Source: Pseudomonadota bacterium
GTDB taxonomy: Bacteria; Pseudomonadota; Gammaproteobacteria; Xanthomonadales; Xanthomonadaceae
Direction of reading: 5' to 3'
Length of the DNA: 43,689 bases
Assembly (NCBI GenBank): GCA_023386795.1
Contig: JAEWJB010000043.1
Location: forward strand, 1 to 43,689
Positions 33,139 through 41,450 of the stretch are shown in pieces (the stretch's first letter is position 1; each line of letters begins with the position of its first letter). Below the pieces are notes generated by a model. It had not been told where the DNA came from. It saw nothing but the letters and a program-made list of their open reading frames with translations, and made no database searches. Both the position numbers and the translations under genes were made by a program.

Positions 33139-33870
33139 TCAGGCCAGACTGGCCGCCCGGCGCGTACCAAACCGCGCGGTCCAGGCCCCTTCCAGCCCCG
33201 GCTGCGCCACCAGCTCCCGGACCTGCGCCATGAACGCAGGGCGCGGCAGGTGTCGGGCGCCCAGGCTGAGCAGGTGCGGGTTCTCGACCTGTGCATCGAT
33301 CAACGGACAGCCCTGCTCGTGAAGAAAGCCGGCCAGGGCCGCCAGCGCCACCTTCGAGCCGCCGCTGCGCGCGCTGAACATGCTCTCGCCGAAAAACATC
33401 CGGCCGATCGCCACGCCGTAGATACCCCCCGCCAGCGCCTCGCCCTCCCACACTTCGACCGAATGCGCGTGGCCGAGCCGGTGCAGGTCACCGTAGGCGC
33501 GGCGCATCGCCGGGACGATCCAGGTGCCGTCCTGCCCGGGGCGTGGTGCGTGGGCGCAGGCGGCGACCACCGCGTCGAAAGCGGTATCGGCGCGGATCGT
33601 CCAGTCGCTGCGCCGCAGGTCGCGGCGAAGGCGCGAGGACAGGCGGAAGCGGGCGGTGTCGAAGGTCATCCGCGGGTCGGGCGACCACCACAGGAGGGGC
33701 TGGCCGTGCGAGAACCACGGAAAGATGCCGTGCGCGTAGGCGTTGAGGAGGCGGGGAGGGCTGAGGTCGCCGCCGACCGCCAGCAGGCCGTCGGGGTCGC
33801 GCAATGCCTGCTCGACCGGCGGGAAGGGCGCCAGCGGATCGGCATCGAGCAGGGCCGGGTGTCGCGGCAT
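33139..33870 (-). CDS. aat: Leucyl/phenylalanyl-tRNA-protein transferase
   Basis: Aat, 243 aa from MPRHPALLDADPLAPFPPVE, adds Leu or Phe to proteins with N-terminal Lys or Arg, creating N-degrons read by ClpS (also encoded here). Hallmarks are GLLAVGGDLSPPRLLNAYAH, GIFPWF, WWSPDPRM, HSVEVWEGEALAGGIYGVAI and FFGESMFSARSGGSKVAL. It starts 5 bp after the COG3146 gene stop, in one operon with trxB. The N-degron genes clpS, clpA and aat thus lie within 4 kb. Confidence 0.97.
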   Translation of the reverse strand: MPRHPALLDADPLAPFPPVEQALRDPDGLLAVGGDLSPPRLLNAYAHGIFPWFSHGQPLLWWSPDPRMTFDTARFRLSSRLRRDLRRSDWTIRADTAFDAVVAACAHAPRPGQDGTWIVPAMRRAYGDLHRLGHAHSVEVWEGEALAGGIYGVAIGRMFFGESMFSARSGGSKVALAALAGFLHEQGCPLIDAQVENPHLLSLGARHLPRPAFMAQVRELVAQPGLEGAWTARFGTRRAASLA

Positions 33871-33875
33871 GCCGC

Positions 33876-35012
33876 TCAGTCCAGGTCGCGGAAGGGCGAG
33901 TGGGCGCGCAGCTCCTGCATGTAGCGATGCACGGAGGCACGCTCCTCGGCGCACCACTGCGCAAGCGGCTCGCGGAAGCCGGGGTCGGCGATCCAGTGCC
34001 GGCTGCGCACCTGCGTGGGCAGGAAGCCGCGGGCGATCTTGTGCTCGCCCTGCGCGCCGGGCTCGAAACGGCTCAACCCTTCCCGCAGGCAGTATTCGAT
34101 GCCCTGGTAATAGCAGGCCTCGAAGTGCAGGCCCGGCAGCGCCTGGCCGCCCCAGTAGCGGCCGAACAGCGTGTCGGTGCCGCGCAGGCACAGGGCGCCG
34201 GCCAGGGGCTCGCCGTCGCGATGCGCCAGGAACATCACCAGTGCGCGCGGCATTGTGCGCGCCAGGTGCTGCAGGAATTCGAGCGTGAGCGCCGGCGAGT
34301 TGCCGTACTCGTGGAAGGTCTTGAGGTAGAAGCCGTGCATCGCGGCCAGGTCGGCCGGCGTGGCTTCATCGCCATGCACCGTCCGCAGGGTGATGCCGGC
34401 CTGGCGCACCTTGTTGCGTTCCTGGCGGATGTTTTTGCGATGCTTGTGGTCCATCGCGGCCAGGAAGGCGTCGAAGTCGTGCCATTCGGGCCGGCGCTGC
34501 CAGTGGTACTGCACATCGTGGCGCAGCAGCCACGCGGCGTCATGCGCCTCGAAGGTGGCCTCTTCGCCGGCTTCGTGGAAATTCACGTGCGCTGACGACA
34601 GTCCGTTGTCCTCCACCAGCGCGACCATGCCGTCGAGCAGCACGCGCGCGGCATCGGCATCGCGCGCGAGCAGGCGCGGCCCGGTCACCGGGGAGTAGGG
34701 CACTGCGCCCAGCCACTTGGGGAAATACTCCTGCCCATAGCGCGCGTAGGCGTGCGCCCAGGCATGGTCGAACACGAACTCCCCGTGCGAGTTGTTCTTC
34801 AGGTAACCCGGGGCGGCGGCGACCAGCTCGCCGTTGTCCCACGCGGTCAGGTGCAGCGGGCTCCAGCCCCATTCGGGGCGCAGGCAGCCCTGGGTCTCCA
34901 GGCCCGAGAGGAAGGCATGGCGGACGAACGGATTGCGTCCGTCATGCAGCGCGTCCCAGGCAGCCGCCGGCAGGTCTTCCAGCCGGCGGTACCCGCGGAC
35001 CTCGGCGGCCAT
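33876..35012 (-). CDS. COG3146/DUF482 acyltransferase-like protein
   Basis: 378 aa, a conserved bacterial family with a GNAT/FemAB-like double fold; biochemical role not established. Recognised by NPFVRHAFLSGLETQGCL at the N-terminus, FDHAWAHAYARYGQEYFPKW, DHKHRKNIRQERNKV in the middle and HKIARGFLP near the end. The ATG (MAAEVRGYRRLEDL) lies 7 bp after the trxB stop; longer frames upstream overlap trxB. No signal peptide, so it is probably cytosolic. Confidence 0.9.
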   Translation of the reverse strand: MAAEVRGYRRLEDLPAAAWDALHDGRNPFVRHAFLSGLETQGCLRPEWGWSPLHLTAWDNGELVAAAPGYLKNNSHGEFVFDHAWAHAYARYGQEYFPKWLGAVPYSPVTGPRLLARDADAARVLLDGMVALVEDNGLSSAHVNFHEAGEEATFEAHDAAWLLRHDVQYHWQRRPEWHDFDAFLAAMDHKHRKNIRQERNKVRQAGITLRTVHGDEATPADLAAMHGFYLKTFHEYGNSPALTLEFLQHLARTMPRALVMFLAHRDGEPLAGALCLRGTDTLFGRYWGGQALPGLHFEACYYQGIEYCLREGLSRFEPGAQGEHKIARGFLPTQVRSRHWIADPGFREPLAQWCAEERASVHRYMQELRAHSPFRDLD

Positions 35013-35019
35013 CGCCGGC

Positions 35020-35988
35020 TCAGTCGGCGTGGTCGAGGAAACGCTCGGCATCGAGCGCGGCCATGCAGCCGAAGCCGGCCGAGGTGATGGCCTGGCGATA
35101 GTGCTGGTCGGCCACGTCGCCGGCCGCGAACACGCCTTCCACCGAGGTCTCGGTGGCATTGCCGCCCAGGCCCGAGCGGATCTCCAGGTAGCCGTTGTTC
35201 ATCGCCAGCTGGCCATCGAACAACTGGGTGTTCGGATGGTGGCCGATGGCCACGAAGAAGCCGTGCACCGGGATATCGCGCGTGCTGCCGTCCTGCACGG
35301 ACTTCACCCGCACGCCGGTCACGCCGGCATCGTTGCCCAGTACTTCGTCGACGGTGTGGTGCCACACCGGCTCGATCTTGCCGGCCTTGACCTTCTCGAA
35401 CAGCTTGTCCTGCATGATCTTTTCCGCGCGCAGCGTGTCGCGGCGGTGGATCAGGTAGACCTTGCGGGCGATGTTGGACAGGTACAGCGCTTCTTCCACG
35501 GCGGTGTTGCCGCCGCCGATCACCGCCACGTCCTGGTCGCGGTAGAAGAAGCCGTCGCAGGTGGCGCAGGCGGACACGCCGCGGCCCTTGAAGGTCTCCT
35601 CCGACGGGATCCCCAGGTACTTGGCGGTCGCGCCGGTGGCGATGATCAGCGCGTCGCAGGTGTAGGTGGCGCTGTCGCCGGTCAGCGTGAAGGGGCGCTT
35701 GGACAAGTCCGCGGTATGGATATGGTCGAAGATGACCTCGGTCTCGAAGCGTTCGGCATGCGTCTGCATGCGCGCCATCAGGTCCGGGCCCATCAGGCCG
35801 TGGGCGTCGCCCGGCCAGTTGTCCACCTCGGTGGTGGTCATCAGCTGGCCGCCCTGCTGCAGGCCGGTGACGACGACGGGCTTGAGGTTGGCGCGCGCGG
35901 CATACACGGCGGCGGTCCAGCCGGCCGGGCCGGAGCCGAGGATCAGGAGACGGGAATGCTTGGCGGGACTGCTCGGAGAAACGCTCAT
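35020..35988 (-). CDS. trxB: Thioredoxin-disulfide reductase
   Basis: TrxB, 322 aa, reduces thioredoxin with NADPH through FAD. It shows the FAD motif LLILGSGPAGWTAAVYAARA, the redox-active CATC in SACATCDGFFY, the NADPH motif GGGNTAVEEAL, and the C-terminal FAAGDVADQHYRQAITSAGF. The ATG (MSVSPSSPAKHSR) is the first that keeps the normal length. It diverges from ftsK. In E. coli lrp lies between trxB and ftsK; no such gene is present here. Confidence 0.97.
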   Translation of the reverse strand: MSVSPSSPAKHSRLLILGSGPAGWTAAVYAARANLKPVVVTGLQQGGQLMTTTEVDNWPGDAHGLMGPDLMARMQTHAERFETEVIFDHIHTADLSKRPFTLTGDSATYTCDALIIATGATAKYLGIPSEETFKGRGVSACATCDGFFYRDQDVAVIGGGNTAVEEALYLSNIARKVYLIHRRDTLRAEKIMQDKLFEKVKAGKIEPVWHHTVDEVLGNDAGVTGVRVKSVQDGSTRDIPVHGFFVAIGHHPNTQLFDGQLAMNNGYLEIRSGLGGNATETSVEGVFAAGDVADQHYRQAITSAGFGCMAALDAERFLDHAD

Positions 35989-36277
35989 ATATACTCGCGA
36001 TCGGAAAGATATGCCGGCACGATCGCCGCTTGGGCGTTCGTTCCGCAGGGGGCATAGAGTGGCGATGCGCCACGGTCGAATCAAGGCGCAGCCGATGGAA
36101 CTGCGTGGCCCACGGCTGTTGCATGAGGGCTGGCGGCGGTGCCTGACCGGCGGCGTCGCAGGGCAGGGGACCCGGTACGGGGGCTGTCAGCGCCGCCCCG
36201 TCCGCCAACAGCTGATTCCCGTGCCCAGCTCGTTTATTATCAAATACTAAGGTTACCTTCCTAAGGTCTGGAGTCAG
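35989..36277. promoter_or_regulatory. Divergent trxB/ftsK intergenic region
   Basis: About 289 bp with no gene. Before ftsK there is TATTAT (36235-36240) as a candidate -10 box, with a poor -35 (CTGATT) 17 bp upstream. An 11-bp palindrome AAGGTTACCTT (36249-36259) lies between it and the GTG and could be an operator. The GC-rich centre shows nothing recognisable. Confidence 0.4.
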
Positions 36278-38632
36278 GTGGCAAAACAGGTTCCCGAACG
36301 TGGCGCGGCCGCCGATGCCAAGACGGCACGCAAGCCGGTGCCGACGGACAATGCACGCCGCCAGCGCCTGTGGCGTGATCTGGCGCTGATCGCCATCGCG
36401 CCGCTGCTGCTGTATCTGCTGGCGAGTCTTTTCACCTATTCGGCCGGCGACCCGGGCTGGTCGCAGACCGGCAGCGTGGTCGCGCCGATCCACAACATGG
36501 GCGGCAAGGCCGGCGCGTGGATCGCCGACGTGCTGCTGCAGTTGTTCGGCTACGTCGCCTTCCTGCTGCCGTTGATCCTCGGCGCGGTGGCGTGGATCGC
36601 GCTGTTCGGCATGGAAAAGGAAGGGCAGGGCGAGCCGGAGCTCGGCCCGGCGCTGCGCCTGGTCGGCATGGTCGGCTTCCTGATCGCCTCCACGGGCTTT
36701 TTGCACCTGCGCCTGTTCTCCGGCGACGTCGCCCAGGCCGGCGGCATCCTCGGCAAGCTGGTCGCCAACTCGCTGCGCGCCGGGTTCGGCCCGCTGGGAA
36801 GCAACCTGTTCGTGGTGGTGCTGCTGCTGATCTCCATCACCCTGGCCACCGGCCTGTCCTGGTTCGCGGTGATGGAGCGCATCGGCAAGTGGGTGCTGGC
36901 GCTGCCGCCGATGCTGCGCAAGAGCAGCAAGCAGGCCAACGAGTGGCAGCAGACCCGCGCCATGCGCGAGGAACGCGAGGAAGTGCGCAAGGTCGAGGCG
37001 GTCAAGCAGGCCAAGCGCGAACCGGTGAAGATCGAGCCGCCGCCGGCCCCGGTGGTGGAGAAGAGCGAGCGCGCCAAGCGCGAGCAGCAGATCCCGATGT
37101 TCCATGGCGTCAACGGCGACGGCTCGGACCTGCCGCCGCTGGCGCTGCTGGACGATCCCAAGCCGCAGGCCAAGGGCTACTCCGAAGAGACGCTGGAGAC
37201 GCTTTCGCGGCAGATCGAATTCAAGCTCAAGGACTTCCGCATCGATGCGCAGGTGGTGGGTGCCTATCCGGGCCCGGTGATCACCCGCTTCGAGATCGAG
37301 CCGGCGCCGGGCGTGAAGGTCAGCCAGATCAGCTCGCTGGACAAGGACATCGCGCGCGGGCTGTCGGTGAAGTCGGTGCGCGTGGTGGACGTGATCCCGG
37401 GCAAGTCGGTGGTCGGCCTGGAGATCCCCAATGTCAGCCGCGAGATGATCTTCCTCTCCGAGCTGCTGCGTTCGAAGGAATACGACAAGTCCACCAGCCC
37501 GCTCACGCTGGCGCTGGGCAAGGACATCGCCGGCCGGCCGACCGTGGCGGATCTTGCGCGCATGCCGCACCTGCTGGTGGCCGGCACCACCGGCTCGGGC
37601 AAGTCGGTGGCGGTCAACGCGATGGTGCTGAGCCTGCTGTACAAGGCCTCGCACAAGGACCTGCGGATGTTGATGATCGACCCGAAGATGCTCGAACTGA
37701 GCGTCTACCAGGGCATCCCGCACCTGCTGGCCCCGGTCGTGACCGACATGAAGGAGGCCGCCAACGGCCTGCGCTGGTGCGTGGCGGAGATGGAACGCCG
37801 CTACAAGCTGATGAGCGCGGTGGGCGTGCGCAACCTGGCCGGCTTCAACAAGAAGGTCAAGGACGCCATCGACGCCGGGCAGCCGCTGATGGACCCGCTG
37901 TTCAAGCCGAACCCGGAGCTGGGCGAGGCGCCGCGCCCGCTGGAGACGCTGCCGTTCATCGTCATCTTCATCGACGAATTCGCCGACATGATGATGATCG
38001 TCGGCAAGAAGGTCGAAGAGCTGATCGCACGGTTGGCGCAGAAGGCGCGCGCGGCCGGCATCCACCTGATCCTGGCCACGCAGCGTCCCTCGGTGGACGT
38101 GATCACCGGCTTGATCAAGGCCAACATCCCGACCCGCATCGCCTTCCAGGTCAGCTCGAAGATCGATTCGCGCACCATCCTGGACCAGTCCGGCGCAGAG
38201 ACCCTGCTTGGCCACGGCGACATGCTGTACCTGCCGCCGGGCACCGCGATGCCCGACCGCGTGCACGGCGCATTCGTCAGTGACGAGGAAGTGCATCGCG
38301 TGGTCGAACACCTCAAGGCGAGCAGCCCGCCGTCCTATATCGACGGCGTGCTCGACGAGGTGCAGACCATGGGCGACGGCGTGGTGGTCGGCGCGACCGG
38401 CCTGCCGGAGAGCAGCGGTGGGGCGGGCGACGAGTCCGACCCACTGTACGACGAGGCACTGCGTATCGTCACCGAGACGCGCCGCGCCTCGATCTCCGGC
38501 GTGCAGCGCCGCCTGAAGATCGGCTACAACCGTGCGGCGCGCCTGATCGAGGCGATGGAAGCAGCCGGCGTGGTCAGCGCGCCTGAACACAACGGGGATC
38601 GCAGCGTCCTGGCGCCGCCGCCGCCGAAGTAA
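36278..38632 (+). CDS. ftsK: DNA translocase FtsK
   Basis: 784 aa; couples division to chromosome segregation at the septum. Four predicted membrane helices lie in the first about 210 residues (first: LALIAIAPLLLYLLASLF), followed by a short charged Lys/Glu linker (about 225-285). The motor has Walker A GTTGSGKS (436-443), LRMLMIDPKMLELSVYQGIP and FIDEFADMMMIV as Walker B. The C-terminal gamma winged helix (IVTETRRASISGVQRRLKIG) reads KOPS sites and activates XerCD. The linker is much shorter than in E. coli FtsK. The GTG start has GGAG four bases upstream. Confidence 0.97.
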   Translation: MAKQVPERGAAADAKTARKPVPTDNARRQRLWRDLALIAIAPLLLYLLASLFTYSAGDPGWSQTGSVVAPIHNMGGKAGAWIADVLLQLFGYVAFLLPLILGAVAWIALFGMEKEGQGEPELGPALRLVGMVGFLIASTGFLHLRLFSGDVAQAGGILGKLVANSLRAGFGPLGSNLFVVVLLLISITLATGLSWFAVMERIGKWVLALPPMLRKSSKQANEWQQTRAMREEREEVRKVEAVKQAKREPVKIEPPPAPVVEKSERAKREQQIPMFHGVNGDGSDLPPLALLDDPKPQAKGYSEETLETLSRQIEFKLKDFRIDAQVVGAYPGPVITRFEIEPAPGVKVSQISSLDKDIARGLSVKSVRVVDVIPGKSVVGLEIPNVSREMIFLSELLRSKEYDKSTSPLTLALGKDIAGRPTVADLARMPHLLVAGTTGSGKSVAVNAMVLSLLYKASHKDLRMLMIDPKMLELSVYQGIPHLLAPVVTDMKEAANGLRWCVAEMERRYKLMSAVGVRNLAGFNKKVKDAIDAGQPLMDPLFKPNPELGEAPRPLETLPFIVIFIDEFADMMMIVGKKVEELIARLAQKARAAGIHLILATQRPSVDVITGLIKANIPTRIAFQVSSKIDSRTILDQSGAETLLGHGDMLYLPPGTAMPDRVHGAFVSDEEVHRVVEHLKASSPPSYIDGVLDEVQTMGDGVVVGATGLPESSGGAGDESDPLYDEALRIVTETRRASISGVQRRLKIGYNRAARLIEAMEAAGVVSAPEHNGDRSVLAPPPPK

Positions 38633-38702
38633 GCTGGAGCCGTCGCCGCGCCCCCACGGCGCGGCCTGGTCGGCGGCCCCAGGCCGCCCTGCGGAGGTGT
38701 GG

Positions 38703-40649
38703 GTGTCGCGTCTGGTCCTGTGTCTGCTGTGCCTGTGCCTACTGTGCTCGCCGCGCGCGTTCGCCCAGTCCGCACCGCGAGCCGCCTCCAACGCGCCTGC
38801 CGTGCCCGCCGGGCAGGCGCAGGCCGAAAACAACTTCAGCTACCTGCGCTATCGCGCCGACTACGAGGTGCGCGAGGATTTCAGCAGCGTGGAGACCGAC
38901 ACCTACGACATCCTGCTGAAGACCAAGTCGGCGGTGGAGCATTTCAGCCAGGTGCGGCTGAGCTACAGCGAAAAAATGCAGACGATGGAGGTGTTGGAGG
39001 CCTACACCACCACCGCCGAGGGCGAGCGGCAGGACGTGCCGGCCGAGCGCATCTACACCCAGGAAAGCTATTCCAGTGCCGCGGCGGCGATGTACGCCGA
39101 CCGCAAGGTGCGGGTGATCGTGTTCCCGAACCTCGCCCCCGGCGCGCGCATCACCTACGTGGTGCGGCGCACCCAGAACACCCCGTATTTCCCCGGCTAC
39201 TTCAGCCTGTGGGAGACCTTCAGCGTGTTCTCCCAGTATGAAGACGCCGTGGTCTCGCTCACTGCGCCCGAGCGCATGCCGATGAAGGTATGGGCGCGCG
39301 ACGTGCAGCCGGTGCGCGGCAAGGCCGGCAAGGGCCAGGCGCGCTGGGAATGGCGCTACAGCCGCCCACAGCCGCTGAAGGCGCAGAACTGGAGCGCGGC
39401 GGCGTGGGAGTTCAGCCCGACCATCATGGCCAGCACCTACAAGGACTGGTCGCAAATGGGCCTGGCGTACCATGCCAAGGCCGGCGAGGCGGCGGCGGTG
39501 ACGCCCAAGATCCAGTTCCTGGCCGACCGCGTCACCAGCGGCATCACCGACCGCCGCGCGCAGGCCGCCGCGCTCTACGACTGGGTGGCGCGCAACATCC
39601 GCTATGTCGCCGTGTACCTGGGCAACGGCGGGCTGGAGCCGAACCCGGCCGAGCACATCGCCGACAGCCAGTACGGCGACTGCAAGGACCACACCGTCAT
39701 CCTCGAAGCGCTGCTGGCAGCCAAGGGCATCGCCAGCACCCCGGTGCTGATCGGCGCCGACGGCGGGCCGACCCTGCCACGCATCCCGGTACTGGGGCGC
39801 TTCAACCACGCCATTACCTACCTGCCGGAGTTCGACCTGTATGTCGACTCCACCAATCCCTACGCGCGCTTCGGCCAGCTGCCGGCGTCCGACCTCGGTG
39901 CGCCGGTGGTGCACAGCGCCGACGGCCGGGTGGCACGCACGCCGCCGAACGACCGCAGCCGCAACCGCTACGTGGCGCGGAGCGAGTACGACTTCCACGC
40001 CGATGGCAGCCTGGCCGGCGAAACCACGCTGGACAGCGGGCAGACCGGCGAGGTCGGCATGCGCGCAATGTTCACCCAGCTCAACGCTCAGAACCGCCGG
40101 CGCATCGAGGAGTCGATCATTGCCCAGGCCGGTTTCGACGGTCGGGGCGAGCTGGAGCTGCAGGGCGACCCGCTCGACCTTTCTGCGCCGTTCGCCTACC
40201 GCTACCGGTTCCGCGCCAACGACTACGTGGATTTCAACCAGGTGGGCGGAATGCGCCTGCCGGACATGCCCGGCGCCGAGTCCGCGCGCGAGCTGTATGC
40301 CACCGCGTCGGCCGAAACCAACGACGTGCCGTTCTACTGCAACGACAGCGTGCGCGAGGAGACCTACGTGATGGTGTTCCCGCCGGGCGTACCGATCGCC
40401 GCGCTGCCGCGCAGCGCCACGTTCCGCAACCGGGCCGGCGAATACAGCGTGGACTGGCGCCGTGACGGGCAGACCGTGACCGCCACCCACCGGCTCGCGC
40501 GCAACGCCATCCACGGGCCCCAGGCGCTGTGCCAGCCGCAGGACTACGCCGCGTTCCGCGAACTGTTCCAGCAGGTGCGGCGCGGCTTCCGCGGGCAGGT
40601 GGTATATGGCGACCTGCGGCGGGTCGAAGCGGGGCAGGCCGCGAACTGA
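38703..40649 (+). CDS. Exported DUF3857 / transglutaminase-like protein
   Basis: 648 aa from the GTG that has GGAGG five bases upstream. A Cys-rich signal peptide (RLVLCLLCLCLLCSPRAFA) precedes a DUF3857 domain (about 45-240; LRYRADYEVREDFSSVETDT). A transglutaminase-like core follows with an intact triad Cys327 (YGDCKDHTVIL), His369 (FNHAITYL) and Asp382 (LYVDSTNP). Such proteins are periplasmic or exported; they may act as peptidases or transferases, and the substrate is unknown. It follows ftsK by about 70 bp; a perfect 7-bp hairpin (38672-38688) lies in between. A GTG two codons earlier overlaps the ribosome site and is less likely. Confidence 0.88.
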   Translation: MSRLVLCLLCLCLLCSPRAFAQSAPRAASNAPAVPAGQAQAENNFSYLRYRADYEVREDFSSVETDTYDILLKTKSAVEHFSQVRLSYSEKMQTMEVLEAYTTTAEGERQDVPAERIYTQESYSSAAAAMYADRKVRVIVFPNLAPGARITYVVRRTQNTPYFPGYFSLWETFSVFSQYEDAVVSLTAPERMPMKVWARDVQPVRGKAGKGQARWEWRYSRPQPLKAQNWSAAAWEFSPTIMASTYKDWSQMGLAYHAKAGEAAAVTPKIQFLADRVTSGITDRRAQAAALYDWVARNIRYVAVYLGNGGLEPNPAEHIADSQYGDCKDHTVILEALLAAKGIASTPVLIGADGGPTLPRIPVLGRFNHAITYLPEFDLYVDSTNPYARFGQLPASDLGAPVVHSADGRVARTPPNDRSRNRYVARSEYDFHADGSLAGETTLDSGQTGEVGMRAMFTQLNAQNRRRIEESIIAQAGFDGRGELELQGDPLDLSAPFAYRYRFRANDYVDFNQVGGMRLPDMPGAESARELYATASAETNDVPFYCNDSVREETYVMVFPPGVPIAALPRSATFRNRAGEYSVDWRRDGQTVTATHRLARNAIHGPQALCQPQDYAAFRELFQQVRRGFRGQVVYGDLRRVEAGQAAN

Positions 40650-40726
40650 ACAAGCGGGCGCGTCCCGCTCGCCCGTTCATCTGCTTGGCGGCAGAATGAC
40701 GCCCTCACTTCCACGGATCGATCCCG

Positions 40727-41350
40727 ATGCTGCGCACGCTGCGTTACGCCGTCCTCGCCACCGGCCTGCTGGCCGGCACCGCCTTCGCCGGCGCCCGTGC
40801 CGAACTGGACAACTTCACCCGTGGCCTGAAGGGCCTGGACGGTCAGTTCTCGCAGCAGGTGTTCGACCCGGCCGGCAAGGTGAAGGAAACCACCAGTGGC
40901 CGCGTGGCGCTGTCGGCGCCGCGCCAGTTCCGCTGGGAATACACCAAGCCGTACCACCAGCTGATCGTCGCCGACGGCAAGAAGGTGTGGATCTACGATC
41001 CGGACCTGCAACAGGCCACCGTGCGCCCGCAGGGCGAGGAAGAACGCAACAGCCCGCTCAGTGCGCTGATCGACCCTTCGCGCCTGGCCCGGCAGTTCGA
41101 CATCAGCGAGGAAGCCGCCCCGCGTGACGGCCTGCAGTGGCTGTCGCTGACGCCCAAGGTCGGCGCCGATGCCACCTTCCAGATCGCCGCGCTGGGCTTC
41201 GGCCCGAACGGCCTGGCGCGCATGGAGGTGACCGATGCCATCGGCCAGCGCACCTCGATCCGCTTCGAAGGCTGGAAGCGCAACCCGGCGTTCGCCGCCG
41301 GCACGTTTCAGTTCACGCCGGCCAAGGGCGTGGACGTCGTCGGCGAGTAA
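40727..41350 (+). CDS. lolA: Outer-membrane lipoprotein carrier protein
   Basis: LolA, 207 aa, shuttles lipoproteins through the periplasm from LolCDE to LolB. A signal peptide (LRYAVLATGLLAGTAFA) is followed by LDNFTRGLKGLDGQFSQQVF, GRVALSAPRQFRWEYTKPYH and a C-terminal half-barrel (MEVTDAIGQRTSIRFEGWKR). The placement ftsK-...-lolA-rarA is widespread in Gammaproteobacteria. A -10-like CAGAAT is at 40692-40697. Confidence 0.96.
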   Translation: MLRTLRYAVLATGLLAGTAFAGARAELDNFTRGLKGLDGQFSQQVFDPAGKVKETTSGRVALSAPRQFRWEYTKPYHQLIVADGKKVWIYDPDLQQATVRPQGEEERNSPLSALIDPSRLARQFDISEEAAPRDGLQWLSLTPKVGADATFQIAALGFGPNGLARMEVTDAIGQRTSIRFEGWKRNPAFAAGTFQFTPAKGVDVVGE

Positions 41351-41438
41351 GCCGGCAGGGCAGTGCTGCCGCGCCTGTGGGCATGGCGGCATCGCGCGCC
41401 GTGAACCCCGGTTCGCGGCCTGCGCGCACGCCCACGAG

Positions 41439-41444
41439 TAGAAT
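41439..41444 (+). promoter_or_regulatory. -10 box of rarA, possibly leaderless
   Basis: TAGAAT ends 6 bases before the rarA GTG, the same geometry as at clpS. No ribosome site at a usable distance (GAAGG touches the start codon). No clear -35 box. Confidence 0.45.
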
Positions 41445-41450
41445 GAAGGC

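Noticed and set aside
38672..38688. Hairpin after ftsK as a terminator
   Set aside because: Perfect 7-bp stem but no U tract, and it stands immediately before the ribosome site of the next gene; more likely a leader structure.
34847..38833. Open frame of 1328 codons antisense to ftsK and out of frame with trxB
   Set aside because: It spans the trxB-ftsK intergenic region and several genes and has low-complexity composition; ftsK and trxB are unambiguous.
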